From positions 16,432 through 80,431 of the forward strand of contig JAGYOW010000013.1 of NCBI GenBank assembly GCA_018399285.1: DNA of 64,000 bases, written 5' to 3'. A program made the translations under genes and the position numbers. Source of the stretch: Desulfotignum sp. Its GTDB lineage: Bacteria > Desulfobacterota > Desulfobacteria > Desulfobacterales > Desulfobacteraceae. Below the pieces are notes generated by a model. That model searched no databases, was not told the DNA's origin, and saw only the letters and a program-made list of their open reading frames with translations. Below are positions 17,001 to 24,658 of this stretch, piece by piece. Within the stretch, counting starts at the first letter, position 1. Each line of letters begins with the position of its first letter.

Positions 17001-19837
17001 GCCGGGATCGCTTTTTGGATCACCCGGTCCGGCCGGCCCGTGAGGGTGGCCTGGATCACCCGCTCCATGAAGATGGGATCACCGGATGCGGTTTTCGGGG
17101 CCTTGTCTTTGATGGACAGGGTCACGGTCCGGCAGGAGGTGCCGGCGGCCCGGCCTGAATCCCGGACTTTCTCTACCAGGGTGTCTCTGGCAAAGGCATC
17201 GGCTGCGCCAAAATCCTTGAACTGACGGGTTCCGGAAATCCCTTCCACCATAAATCCGCCCTGGTGGCCCGGAGTGATGCGGATCTGCCGGTGAACCATC
17301 ACATCCGAGGTGATGGCACCGATGGCATTGGCCACATCCGCGTCTGTCGGCAGGATTGCTTTTGCACCCAGGGCCCGGGCCGCATCCGGCAGAAAAAACT
17401 TGATGGGGGCGCCGATGCCGATCACGGGCCGCTTCAATTGGATATTCACTTGAAAATCCGGACTGCCGCCGGCCATCAGGTTGTTGATCAATGCCTGGCA
17501 CACGGGGCAGGAAGTCAATCCATCCGGATCGATCTCATCATCCAACTGCCGTTTGAGCAGCTCCAGGGTCAGGCGCCGGATTCCTTTTTCCATGAGCAGA
17601 TGGATCATCTTTTCCATGTCCACGCCGGCCAGAAAAGCCATGAATCCACAATATGTTTTTGCAGCCTTCCGGTTCCACCGGGTGAATTTTTTCTGGATAT
17701 GCAGCAGATCCGTGAAGGTCAGGCCGCATCGCTGGATGGCAAAGCGTTCCTCCAGCCGGGCCAGAGGTAACCCGGCATCCGTGAGGACCCCGGTTTGGGT
17801 GACCAGTTCTTCAATGGAATAAGGGCGCTGAGTCACCAGTGACATCACCTTTTCTTCCATGGAGGAGAGATGGGACAGGTTCACTGATCCGGTGGCAGTG
17901 ATGACCTGCATTTTTTTTGTGGCTGTGGTGAACCGGTTCAGGTTGTGTTTGATAAAATCTAAGGCCGCATCCGTTCCGGGCCGGTGGTCGGCCAGCCAGG
18001 CAATGGGCGCCACACGGCCCGGCCCGATTGGAAATTCCCCTTTTTCAAAAGCGATCAGGCTGTCACCGCCCAATCCCGTGGTGCGGATGTCCAGGGCCTG
18101 GACATGGGTACGGCGGCCCCCGACTTTGGAGCCTTTTTCATTGAGGCGCACCTGGTTGTTTTTCAACGCAGCCGTGTCTGTGGTGGTGCCGCCCATGTCC
18201 ACCACCAGGGCATCGGTTCTGCCGGTAAGATGCCGGGCCCCGGCCACGGAAGCGGCCGGTCCCGACAGAATGGTTTCCACGGGCCGTTTTTTGGCCATGG
18301 CCGCATCCATCAGGGTGCCGTCCCCTTTGACCACCACAATGGGGGCGGCGATATCAAACCGTTCCAGGACCTGTTCCAGGTCGGCCAGCAGATGGGTGAG
18401 CCGGGGGATGATCCGGGCGTTGAGCATGGCGGTGACGGCCCGGGTTTCAAAATTCAACGTATCGGACAGTTCATGTCCGCAACTGACAAACAGACCGGTG
18501 TGGTCCTGGAGAATCTGTTTCACGGCCAGTTCATGGGCCGGGTTCACAGCCCCGGCATAGCCGGATACGGCAAAGGCGGTCACGTTCTGACGGCGGATCA
18601 TGTCATCGGCGATCTGCCTGACCTGGTCCGGATCCACGGGGGTCTTTTCCCGGCCGGCAATGTCCAGCCAGCCTTTGATCACGGCTTTGGGGGAATAGGC
18701 AATGGTGTGTTCATCCAGACCCGGTGGCGGCATCAGGAGCATGCCCACGGTCTGTCCCTCATTTTCCACAATGGCGTTGGTGGCCAGGGTGGTGGACAGG
18801 GCCACCAGCGACACTTCCGCCAGCGGGTCCGGGTCCAGCTGAGTGAGCGCGTTCTCAATGCCGATGGTGAAATCCCACTTGGTGGTCAACGCCTTGGCCT
18901 TGCACAGGGTGGAACGGTTCTCCAGATCATATACCACAGCATCCGTGTAAGTGCCGCCGGCATCGATGCCCAGGCCGGTTTTGATTTTCAGACCCAGGTC
19001 TGTGTCCGGACGGTCAGACGGGACCACACATTCGGTTTCCGGTGCGGCACCGCCGGCACCCGGGTCCCATACCGGACTGGCAGTGAGCGTGGATCCCACC
19101 GGATCAAACGCAATGGTATGACCGGGAGGGACCACCAGAATCCCGGCGGTGGATTTAGTGGCGGTCAGCATCTGGCGGATCAGTCCCTGGTCTCCTTTGA
19201 TCCGTTCAAACCGCCATCCGTATTCATCGGCCATATCCTTTGCCATCTGTTCGTATCTGGCGGCCTGGCCGGACCGGGTTTCAATGAATGCGGCCCGCTG
19301 GTAGTTTTTCTGCCAGGAGTTGAGAAACGCAAAGGTCTGGTCAGCCGCTGCCCGGCCATGGGCGTTTTTCACATCTTCATACACCAGCTGGCGGTTGCCG
19401 AACCAGGCCCGGCCCCGGCGCCGGGATACGGGTTCTGCTTTTTCCTCACACCAGCCGGCAGACAGATAATAGGTACCGGGATATTTTTTAAACTGTGCCT
19501 GATAAGCGGCATCTCCTCCCAGAAACAAAGAGATACAGTCGTGGACTTTGGGGATCACCAGGGTGACATTCCGGGAATTCAGTCCCACCGTGCCTTTGCC
19601 GCAGACCCCGTACCCGATGATGATCCGGTCCGCATCCCCCTTGACGTCGATCTGATCCACGGCTTCTTGAACCTGAGTGTTGAGTTTGTGGGGATTCTCG
19701 TGCAGTCCGGCTTCCAGAAATTTATATTCCAGTGCCAGGTCCATTTCCCGGGCCACCTCTTTAATATCTCTGGCCAGCACTGCACAGGATATGACATAGA
19801 TCTTTTTTTTCACAATGGATTCCTCAAGGTTGTTCAT
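16997..19837 (-). CDS. DUF1638 domain fused to a hydantoinase/oxoprolinase A-type ATPase
   Basis: A 946-residue fusion. Residues about 10-225 are a DUF1638 domain (ISCAVLARDI, IIIGYGVCGKGTVGL, VHDCISLFLGGD). After a linker, an ASKHA-fold hydantoinase/oxoprolinase A region begins near 285 with LGIDAGGTYTDAVV and continues with ALSTTLATNAIVE and VVDMGGTTTDTAAL. HyuA proteins use ATP to open hydantoins or 5-oxoproline, normally with HyuB, which is absent. DUF1638 proteins often accompany corrinoid methyltransferase genes. Two starts compete: ATG at 19837, and GTG at 19813 with GAGGAA six bases upstream; the latter has the better site. It lies 120 bp after the flavoprotein gene. Role unknown. Confidence 0.82.
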   Translation of the reverse strand: MNNLEESIVKKKIYVISCAVLARDIKEVAREMDLALEYKFLEAGLHENPHKLNTQVQEAVDQIDVKGDADRIIIGYGVCGKGTVGLNSRNVTLVIPKVHDCISLFLGGDAAYQAQFKKYPGTYYLSAGWCEEKAEPVSRRRGRAWFGNRQLVYEDVKNAHGRAAADQTFAFLNSWQKNYQRAAFIETRSGQAARYEQMAKDMADEYGWRFERIKGDQGLIRQMLTATKSTAGILVVPPGHTIAFDPVGSTLTASPVWDPGAGGAAPETECVVPSDRPDTDLGLKIKTGLGIDAGGTYTDAVVYDLENRSTLCKAKALTTKWDFTIGIENALTQLDPDPLAEVSLVALSTTLATNAIVENEGQTVGMLLMPPPGLDEHTIAYSPKAVIKGWLDIAGREKTPVDPDQVRQIADDMIRRQNVTAFAVSGYAGAVNPAHELAVKQILQDHTGLFVSCGHELSDTLNFETRAVTAMLNARIIPRLTHLLADLEQVLERFDIAAPIVVVKGDGTLMDAAMAKKRPVETILSGPAASVAGARHLTGRTDALVVDMGGTTTDTAALKNNQVRLNEKGSKVGGRRTHVQALDIRTTGLGGDSLIAFEKGEFPIGPGRVAPIAWLADHRPGTDAALDFIKHNLNRFTTATKKMQVITATGSVNLSHLSSMEEKVMSLVTQRPYSIEELVTQTGVLTDAGLPLARLEERFAIQRCGLTFTDLLHIQKKFTRWNRKAAKTYCGFMAFLAGVDMEKMIHLLMEKGIRRLTLELLKRQLDDEIDPDGLTSCPVCQALINNLMAGGSPDFQVNIQLKRPVIGIGAPIKFFLPDAARALGAKAILPTDADVANAIGAITSDVMVHRQIRITPGHQGGFMVEGISGTRQFKDFGAADAFARDTLVEKVRDSGRAAGTSCRTVTLSIKDKAPKTASGDPIFMERVIQATLTGRPDRVIQKAIPA

Positions 19838-19957
19838 TTGTCCAGCCCCTTAAAATAAGCCGCTGTCCAACCGGGTGTCAAATGATTTTTTCTGGATGGT
19901 GCCAGGTACTTTTTTGTGCGGTAGAGCCCCGGGGTGGACTCATGCGAAACTGAGGTA

Positions 19958-21163
19958 TTATTTTAAAAAAGAATCCCCTTTTTCAAAATCCCCTTCTTCA
20001 AACCGGGTATACCGCAGCGGATTGTCCTGATTCGCCATTTTTCCGGTGACCAGGTCGGCGATCCGTTTGCCGGCGCCGGGGGACAGCATGACCCCGGCCC
20101 AGTATCCGCAGTTGAGATAAAATCCCTCAACGTTGCCGGCAGGACCGATCAATGGTTTGTCATCCGGGGTGTACACATACTGGCCCGCAGACACGTTGAC
20201 ATCGTCGGCTTTCAGATTGTCGGACACCTTTTCCAAAAAAGGGTTGAGCCGGGAAACGCGATGAATCGATTCCGCGGCAAAATCCCAGTCCGTGGGCAGT
20301 TCATCCGAAGGCGGGGATTCCGGCTCATCCGGGTCCACCCAGGCGCACAAAAGACCGCCAGCTTCCGGGCGCCAGTATCCGTGGTTCACCAGATCCACGG
20401 TAAAGGGGGCGGAAGCCGGCAGATCCGGATGACTGGTTTTTATATAGGCTTTCTGGCGCCGGACCGTGCGGACCGGCAGATCCAGGCCTGCCATTTTGCC
20501 GATGATCCCGGCATAAGGACCGGCGCAGTTCACCACCACCCGGGTGGAGATGGTACCTTTATCCGTGTCCACGGCACACACCCCGTGACTGTCGGTCAGA
20601 ATGGCCGTCACTTCGGTTTTTATGAAAAACTGCGCATCCCCGGCCCCTTTGGCAAATCCATAGGTGGCCTCATGGGTGGACAGCCATCCGTCCCGTTCAT
20701 TAAAAGTAGCCCCTAAAGCTTTGGGCGCCAGAAACGGAAACCGCTGGTGCAGATCGTCTGTACCGATGTATTCCGCGCCTGTCACACCGTTGGCATGGAA
20801 CCGGTCCACGGCTTTTTTCAGGTCCGGCAGCTGGGCTTCATCGTCTGTAACAAACAGATATCCCCGCTGGGTCACATGAATATCGATGTTGGGCAGGCCC
20901 ACCACGTCTTTAAAATTTTCAAACATGTCCACACTGGTCAGGGCCAGGTCGGCCATGGGTTTTTCCGTGAACTGGGTTCTGAAGCACTCGGCACTGGCCG
21001 CCGTGGTCAGGCTGGACAGAGCATCGCGTTTTTCCACCAGAATGGTGCTCAGGCCGGCTCTGGACAGCCAGAAGGCCGTGGCGGCCCCGACAATCCCGCC
21101 GCCGATGACCACGGCATCGGCAGTGATGGTGTTGAACGGTTTTGGAATAATGATATCGCTCAT
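19958..21163 (-). CDS. FAD-dependent amino-acid oxidoreductase (sarcosine oxidase beta / DadA-like)
   Basis: A 401-residue DAO-fold flavoprotein: FAD dinucleotide site AVVIGGGIVGAATAFWLSRAG (about 16-36), VEKRDALSS after it, and a C-terminal block TPDDKPLIGPAGNVEGFYLNCG. Enzymes of this group oxidise secondary or primary amines such as sarcosine, proline or D-amino acids. Its position directly after the MttB-like gene (60-bp gap, GGAAAA near the start) suggests a methylated glycine derivative as substrate, but specificity cannot be read from the sequence. No alpha/gamma/delta sarcosine-oxidase subunits are adjacent. Confidence 0.83.
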   Translation of the reverse strand: MSDIIIPKPFNTITADAVVIGGGIVGAATAFWLSRAGLSTILVEKRDALSSLTTAASAECFRTQFTEKPMADLALTSVDMFENFKDVVGLPNIDIHVTQRGYLFVTDDEAQLPDLKKAVDRFHANGVTGAEYIGTDDLHQRFPFLAPKALGATFNERDGWLSTHEATYGFAKGAGDAQFFIKTEVTAILTDSHGVCAVDTDKGTISTRVVVNCAGPYAGIIGKMAGLDLPVRTVRRQKAYIKTSHPDLPASAPFTVDLVNHGYWRPEAGGLLCAWVDPDEPESPPSDELPTDWDFAAESIHRVSRLNPFLEKVSDNLKADDVNVSAGQYVYTPDDKPLIGPAGNVEGFYLNCGYWAGVMLSPGAGKRIADLVTGKMANQDNPLRYTRFEEGDFEKGDSFLK

Positions 21164-21223
21164 GATGTTTTTCCTTATGTTTGTGTGTCAGAATTCTGCA
21201 CGTGTTTCATGTGTTGCTGGCCG

Positions 21224-22642
21224 TTAGTTGCTGCGGATCTTTTCCATATATCTGTCCAGGTCTTTTTTGATGCCCGGATCCATGTCCGGGGCCTGGAAAT
21301 TGGCCAGAATCTCCTTGTATTTGGCATTGGCCTGCTGGTCCATGGACAGACTGCCTTTGGCGGTCCAGGCATCGAAGTTGCGGCGCTCCTCCATCAACGG
21401 CCCATACAACTCTGATCTGAAATACTTGAATGTGTGGCGATTGGTCAGATATTCTCCGCCGGGGCCCACCTGGTCGATGACATCCAGAGCCAGTTTTTCG
21501 GCGGTGATCTCTTCCCCTTTTTTGATGCGGCGGCACATGCCCATCATTTCCGCATCGATCATGAATTTTTCATAAGACGCCGTCATATACCCTTCCAGGA
21601 TGCCGGCGGCGTGCAGCACAAAGTTGATGCCCGAAAGACACGCCATCTGCAGGCTCATCATGGACTCGAAACCGGCCTGGGCATCCACGGTTTTGGCATC
21701 GGTCAACGCGCCGCCGCCCCGGGACGGCAGGTCATAGAATCGGCCCATCTGGGCCGTGGCCGCCGTGTTCACGGCCATTTCCGGGGCCCCGATGCTCAAG
21801 GTGCCGTAATGCATGGCTGTGGCGGAAGAAGAGCCGGCAAAGATCACGGGCGCCCCTTCTCTCACCAGCTGGGCCAGGCAGATGCCGGCCAGCACTTCCG
21901 CGTTCTGGACCACCAGGGTCCCTTCCATGGTCACCGGCGTGGTGGCACCGGCAATGGACAGAGAAGAGATCAGCTGGGGCATGGCAGCCTCGGCATAGGC
22001 GATGATGCCGGCACACATTTTGTCATCAAACCCCAAGGGGGTCAGGCTGGTGAGAATGGAGACAAATGGCGGTTTTTTTGCCATCTCATCTCTGGAACCG
22101 AACACCATGGACGCCATGTCCAGGGTCTGCACCGCGTCCGGCCCGTTGGTGCCGGCCCCCATGAACGGTTTGTCCGACAGGGTCATGGCTGCGTAAATCC
22201 GCTCCGCGTTCCGGATTTCCACGGGGATGTCGTTGGGTTCCACCATCATGCCGCCGGTGATGTCAAAAGAAGGAATGGCACAGGCCAGTTTGGCAAAGTT
22301 CTTGAAATCCTCCAGGGTGCCGGGCCGCCGGCCATGATCCAGGCAGTTGACAAACGGAGATCCATAGCAGGGCATGAATGCGATATTGTCCCCGCCGATC
22401 ACCACATTTTTTTCCGGGTTTCTGGCATACAGCGTAAACTGGGACGGGGCTTTTTTGATCTGTTTTTCTATAAATTCCCGGGTGAAAAAAACCCGGACCC
22501 CATCCACTTTGCAGCCGGCTTTTTTAAACAGGTCCAGCGCGGGCCCATACTTGAAGTTCATGCCGGTTTTTTCCAGTACGGTCATGGTGGCATCATGGAT
22601 CTGCTCAGTTTCCTCTGACGTGAAATATTCGAAAAAAGCCAT
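21224..22642 (-). CDS. MttB-superfamily methyltransferase lacking pyrrolysine
   Basis: A 472-residue member of the trimethylamine methyltransferase family (MttB). The open frame is uninterrupted; there is no in-frame TAG where trimethylamine-specific MttB encodes pyrrolysine, so it belongs to the non-Pyl branch whose characterised members demethylate glycine betaine (MtgB) or other quaternary amines. GGMMVEPNDIPV, FAGSSSATAMHYGTLSIGAPE and the TDAKTVDAQAG-ESMMSLQM block are family regions. Family members normally pass the methyl to a small corrinoid protein; none is encoded in this window. First gene of a minus-strand unit behind a sigma-54-type promoter at 22711-22725. Substrate is inferred, not shown. 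Confidence 0.88.
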   Translation of the reverse strand: MAFFEYFTSEETEQIHDATMTVLEKTGMNFKYGPALDLFKKAGCKVDGVRVFFTREFIEKQIKKAPSQFTLYARNPEKNVVIGGDNIAFMPCYGSPFVNCLDHGRRPGTLEDFKNFAKLACAIPSFDITGGMMVEPNDIPVEIRNAERIYAAMTLSDKPFMGAGTNGPDAVQTLDMASMVFGSRDEMAKKPPFVSILTSLTPLGFDDKMCAGIIAYAEAAMPQLISSLSIAGATTPVTMEGTLVVQNAEVLAGICLAQLVREGAPVIFAGSSSATAMHYGTLSIGAPEMAVNTAATAQMGRFYDLPSRGGGALTDAKTVDAQAGFESMMSLQMACLSGINFVLHAAGILEGYMTASYEKFMIDAEMMGMCRRIKKGEEITAEKLALDVIDQVGPGGEYLTNRHTFKYFRSELYGPLMEERRNFDAWTAKGSLSMDQQANAKYKEILANFQAPDMDPGIKKDLDRYMEKIRSN

Positions 22643-22710
22643 AAAATATCCTTACACAGTAAAGGTTGATAATGATTGAAATCCAGTTTCTTAAAATCAG
22701 AACCAACCCA

Positions 22711-22725
22711 GCATATTTTGTGCCA
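22711..22725 (-). promoter_or_regulatory. Sigma-54-type promoter for the mttB-like unit
   Basis: On the minus strand TGGCAC-AAAAT-ATGC matches the sigma-54 consensus TGGCAC-N5-TTGC at nine of ten informative bases, with correct spacing between the GG and GC doublets. Predicted transcription start is near 22700, giving a leader of roughly 58 bases before the ATG at 22642. A sigma-54 activator is encoded divergently just upstream. No competing sigma-70 site of similar quality was noticed on this strand. Confidence 0.7.
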
Positions 22726-22784
22726 GCGTATTCCAGGTTCCTGGGAGATGCCTGAAAATAATGGTGATATGCGATCTCTGGCTT

Positions 22785-22798
22785 GTTACTTTTGTAAC
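22785..22798. promoter_or_regulatory. Candidate enhancer site for the sigma-54 activator (mttB side)
   Basis: GTTAC-TTTT-GTAAC is a perfect 5-bp inverted repeat about 85-98 bases upstream of the predicted sigma-54 start, the usual position of an enhancer-binding-protein site. It also lies upstream of the activator gene and could mediate autoregulation. No second copy close by was recognised. Confidence 0.4.
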
Positions 22799-22945
22799 TG
22801 GAATTTACCAGGGTTCAAAAATAGCTGGATTAATATAAAAATTTTATATATACTTGATTTTTTTCCAAATTCATGCACTTTTCACAAAGGAAAGGAAAAT
22901 AAATCAATTAAACATCAAAAAAATTTGATTTTCTGTGAAAGGGTT

Positions 22946-24385
22946 ATGGAGCGGATCAATTTTGAAGATATCGATATTTACAGTGTGCTGTCTTCCATGC
23001 ATGAGGGGGTGGTGATTGCGGATATCACCGGGAAAGTGATATTTTTCAATCAGACCCAGGGACAGATCGATGATATCTCGCCGGCCGATGCAACCGGAAA
23101 AAATCTTCTGGATATTTATCAGTTGACTCCGGAAACCAGTCCGATCATGCGCTGTCTGACCACCGGCGATCCCATCATCAACGAGCCCATGGTCTACCGC
23201 ACCCGGTTAGGCCGGGTGTGCAATATCCTGTCCAATGCATTTCCTTTGTACAAGAGCGGACAGCTTATTGGAGCAATTACATTTTCAAAGGAATATCAGA
23301 TACTTGAGAAGGTTATTCTGTCCAGAACCGCGTCAGACCGGCCGGTTGCCAAGATTTCTTCCAACGGCACCCGGTTTTCCTTCAAGGATATCATTGCCTC
23401 GGATTCTCAGATGCGGTCGGCCATCCGCATGGCAAGAATGTCGGCCGGGTCTCCGTCCCCCATCATGATTTCCGGAGAAACCGGGACCGGCAAGGAATTG
23501 TTTGCCCAGTCCATCCACAACCACAGCCCCAGAAAAAAGAAACCGTTTATTCCGGTTAACTGCGCTGCCATCCCTGAAAACCTGCTGGAAGGGATATTGT
23601 TCGGTACCTCCAAAGGGTCTTTCACCGGTGCCATCGATAAACCCGGATTGTTTGAACAGGCCAATGGCGGCACCATTTTTCTGGATGAACTGGATGCCAT
23701 GCCGTTGACACTCCAGGTCAAACTGCTTCGGGTCATCCAGGAAAAAAAAGTCAGAAAACTGGGATCTCTCAAGGAGATCGATCTGGATGTAAAAATTTTG
23801 TCTTCCGTGGGACAACCGCCGTTAAAGATTATTCAAAGCGGTTCCCTTCGCATGGATCTTTTTTACCGCATGGGGGTGGTCTCCATCATGCTGCCGCCAT
23901 TAAAAGACAGACAGGGCGATATGGAGTCCTTGATCGCGCATTTTATTTCCAAATACAACCGGGCGTTGAGCGAAAAAGTGGAAACCATTTCCCCGGAAGT
24001 CGCCTACCTGTTTGCCGGATATCGATGGCCGGGAAATGTCCGGGAACTCGAACATATTATTGAAGCGGCCATGAATATGGTGGGCGGCACCCGGATCATT
24101 CATCTGGGCCACCTGCCGCCCCATATATTCAGTTTTGCTGGCAAAGATGCGCCAAAACAGGTGCCCGTGGATCCGGGACCGGGACATCCGCCAAAAAACG
24201 ACACCAGCCTGATGGAAATCCAGAAATCCCATGAACAGCAGATGCTGGTGAATGCCCTGATCCGGTCCCGGGGGAATGCGGCCAGAGCGGCCCGGTCTCT
24301 CGGTATCTCTCCTCAGTCGCTTCATTACAAGCTGAAAAAATATCGCCTCAATCGAAAAGCGTATGCAGATCAGAAGTCAATGTAA
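22946..24385 (+). CDS. Sigma-54-dependent transcriptional activator (PAS-AAA+-Fis HTH)
   Basis: A 479-residue enhancer-binding protein. An N-terminal PAS-like sensor (about 12-125; SSMHEGVVIADITGKVIFFN) precedes the AAA+ sigma-54 domain (about 148-380) with Walker A GETGTGKE at 177-184, the sigma-54 contact loop as GSFTGA (224-229; the usual form is GAFTGA) and Walker B GTIFLDELD. A Fis-type helix-turn-helix closes the protein (about 432-472; NAARAARSLGISPQSLHYKLKKY). No receiver domain is present, so the PAS domain probably binds a small ligand. I chose ATG 22946 (GAAAGGG upstream, PAS start). It most likely activates both flanking units. Confidence 0.93.
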   Translation: MERINFEDIDIYSVLSSMHEGVVIADITGKVIFFNQTQGQIDDISPADATGKNLLDIYQLTPETSPIMRCLTTGDPIINEPMVYRTRLGRVCNILSNAFPLYKSGQLIGAITFSKEYQILEKVILSRTASDRPVAKISSNGTRFSFKDIIASDSQMRSAIRMARMSAGSPSPIMISGETGTGKELFAQSIHNHSPRKKKPFIPVNCAAIPENLLEGILFGTSKGSFTGAIDKPGLFEQANGGTIFLDELDAMPLTLQVKLLRVIQEKKVRKLGSLKEIDLDVKILSSVGQPPLKIIQSGSLRMDLFYRMGVVSIMLPPLKDRQGDMESLIAHFISKYNRALSEKVETISPEVAYLFAGYRWPGNVRELEHIIEAAMNMVGGTRIIHLGHLPPHIFSFAGKDAPKQVPVDPGPGHPPKNDTSLMEIQKSHEQQMLVNALIRSRGNAARAARSLGISPQSLHYKLKKYRLNRKAYADQKSM

Positions 24386-24388
24386 ATT

Positions 24389-24405
24389 TGTCAAAATATT
24401 TGACA
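24389..24405. promoter_or_regulatory. Candidate enhancer site for the sigma-54 activator (ABC-transporter side)
   Basis: TGTCAAA-ATA-TTTGACA is a perfect 7-bp inverted repeat four bases after the regulator stop codon, about 190-205 bases upstream of the predicted sigma-54 start of the ABC operon. A further TTTGTCAA half-site follows near 24430. This spacing suits an enhancer. Its half-site (TTGTCAA) partly resembles that of the repeat at 22785 (TTGTTAC). Confidence 0.4.
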
Positions 24406-24569
24406 GTAAAACGAAAAATTTTTTAATGATTTGTCAATGATTGCCTTTGGCGGTCAGACGTGATATTTGGTTTTTTGAAAAAAAAACATTAAAATTTTAT
24501 CTGAAATATCAAGGTTTCCTAAATTTAATAAGGCAATCAATGGGTTTTCCGAGAAATGTCATGAATAAC

Positions 24570-24584
24570 TGGTACATAATCTGC
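24570..24584 (+). promoter_or_regulatory. Sigma-54-type promoter for the ABC transporter / DMGDH operon
   Basis: TGGTAC-ATAAT-CTGC (followed by A) fits the sigma-54 consensus TGGCAC-N5-TTGC with two substitutions outside the invariant GG and GC doublets, with exact spacing. Predicted start is about 24596, leaving a leader of roughly 60 bases before the substrate-binding-protein gene at 24659. Together with the site at 22711 it flanks the activator gene on both sides. Confidence 0.65.
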
Positions 24585-24658
24585 ATGCATTAAAACCAAC
24601 GTTTGGCGGGTATGCGAAAGATCGCAAACAAAGAACCTTAATTTTGGAGGAGATCGTT

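Larger units (their letters stand above)
22643..22945. other. Divergent control region between mttB-like gene and regulator (303 bp)
   Basis: This AT-rich gap contains the sigma-54-type promoter (22711-22725) and the GTTAC inverted repeat (22785-22798) listed separately. The stretch 22810-22935 is strongly AT-rich and should hold the promoter of the regulator gene; no single clear -35/-10 pair stands out. The reading frame of the regulator stays open back to 22676, but that part does not look coding. Confidence 0.55.

Noticed and set aside
17984..19858. A 624-codon open frame antisense to the hydantoinase fusion
   Set aside because: Same shadow effect; the minus-strand frame carries recognisable DUF1638 and ASKHA motifs.
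21224..22642. Pyrrolysine in the MttB-like protein
   Set aside because: The frame has no in-frame TAG before its TAG/TAA-free end and no pyl genes are in the window.
22676..22945. N-terminal extension of the sigma-54 activator by 90 codons
   Set aside because: The stretch is AT-rich, holds the divergent promoter elements, and the PAS domain starts right after the ATG at 22946.
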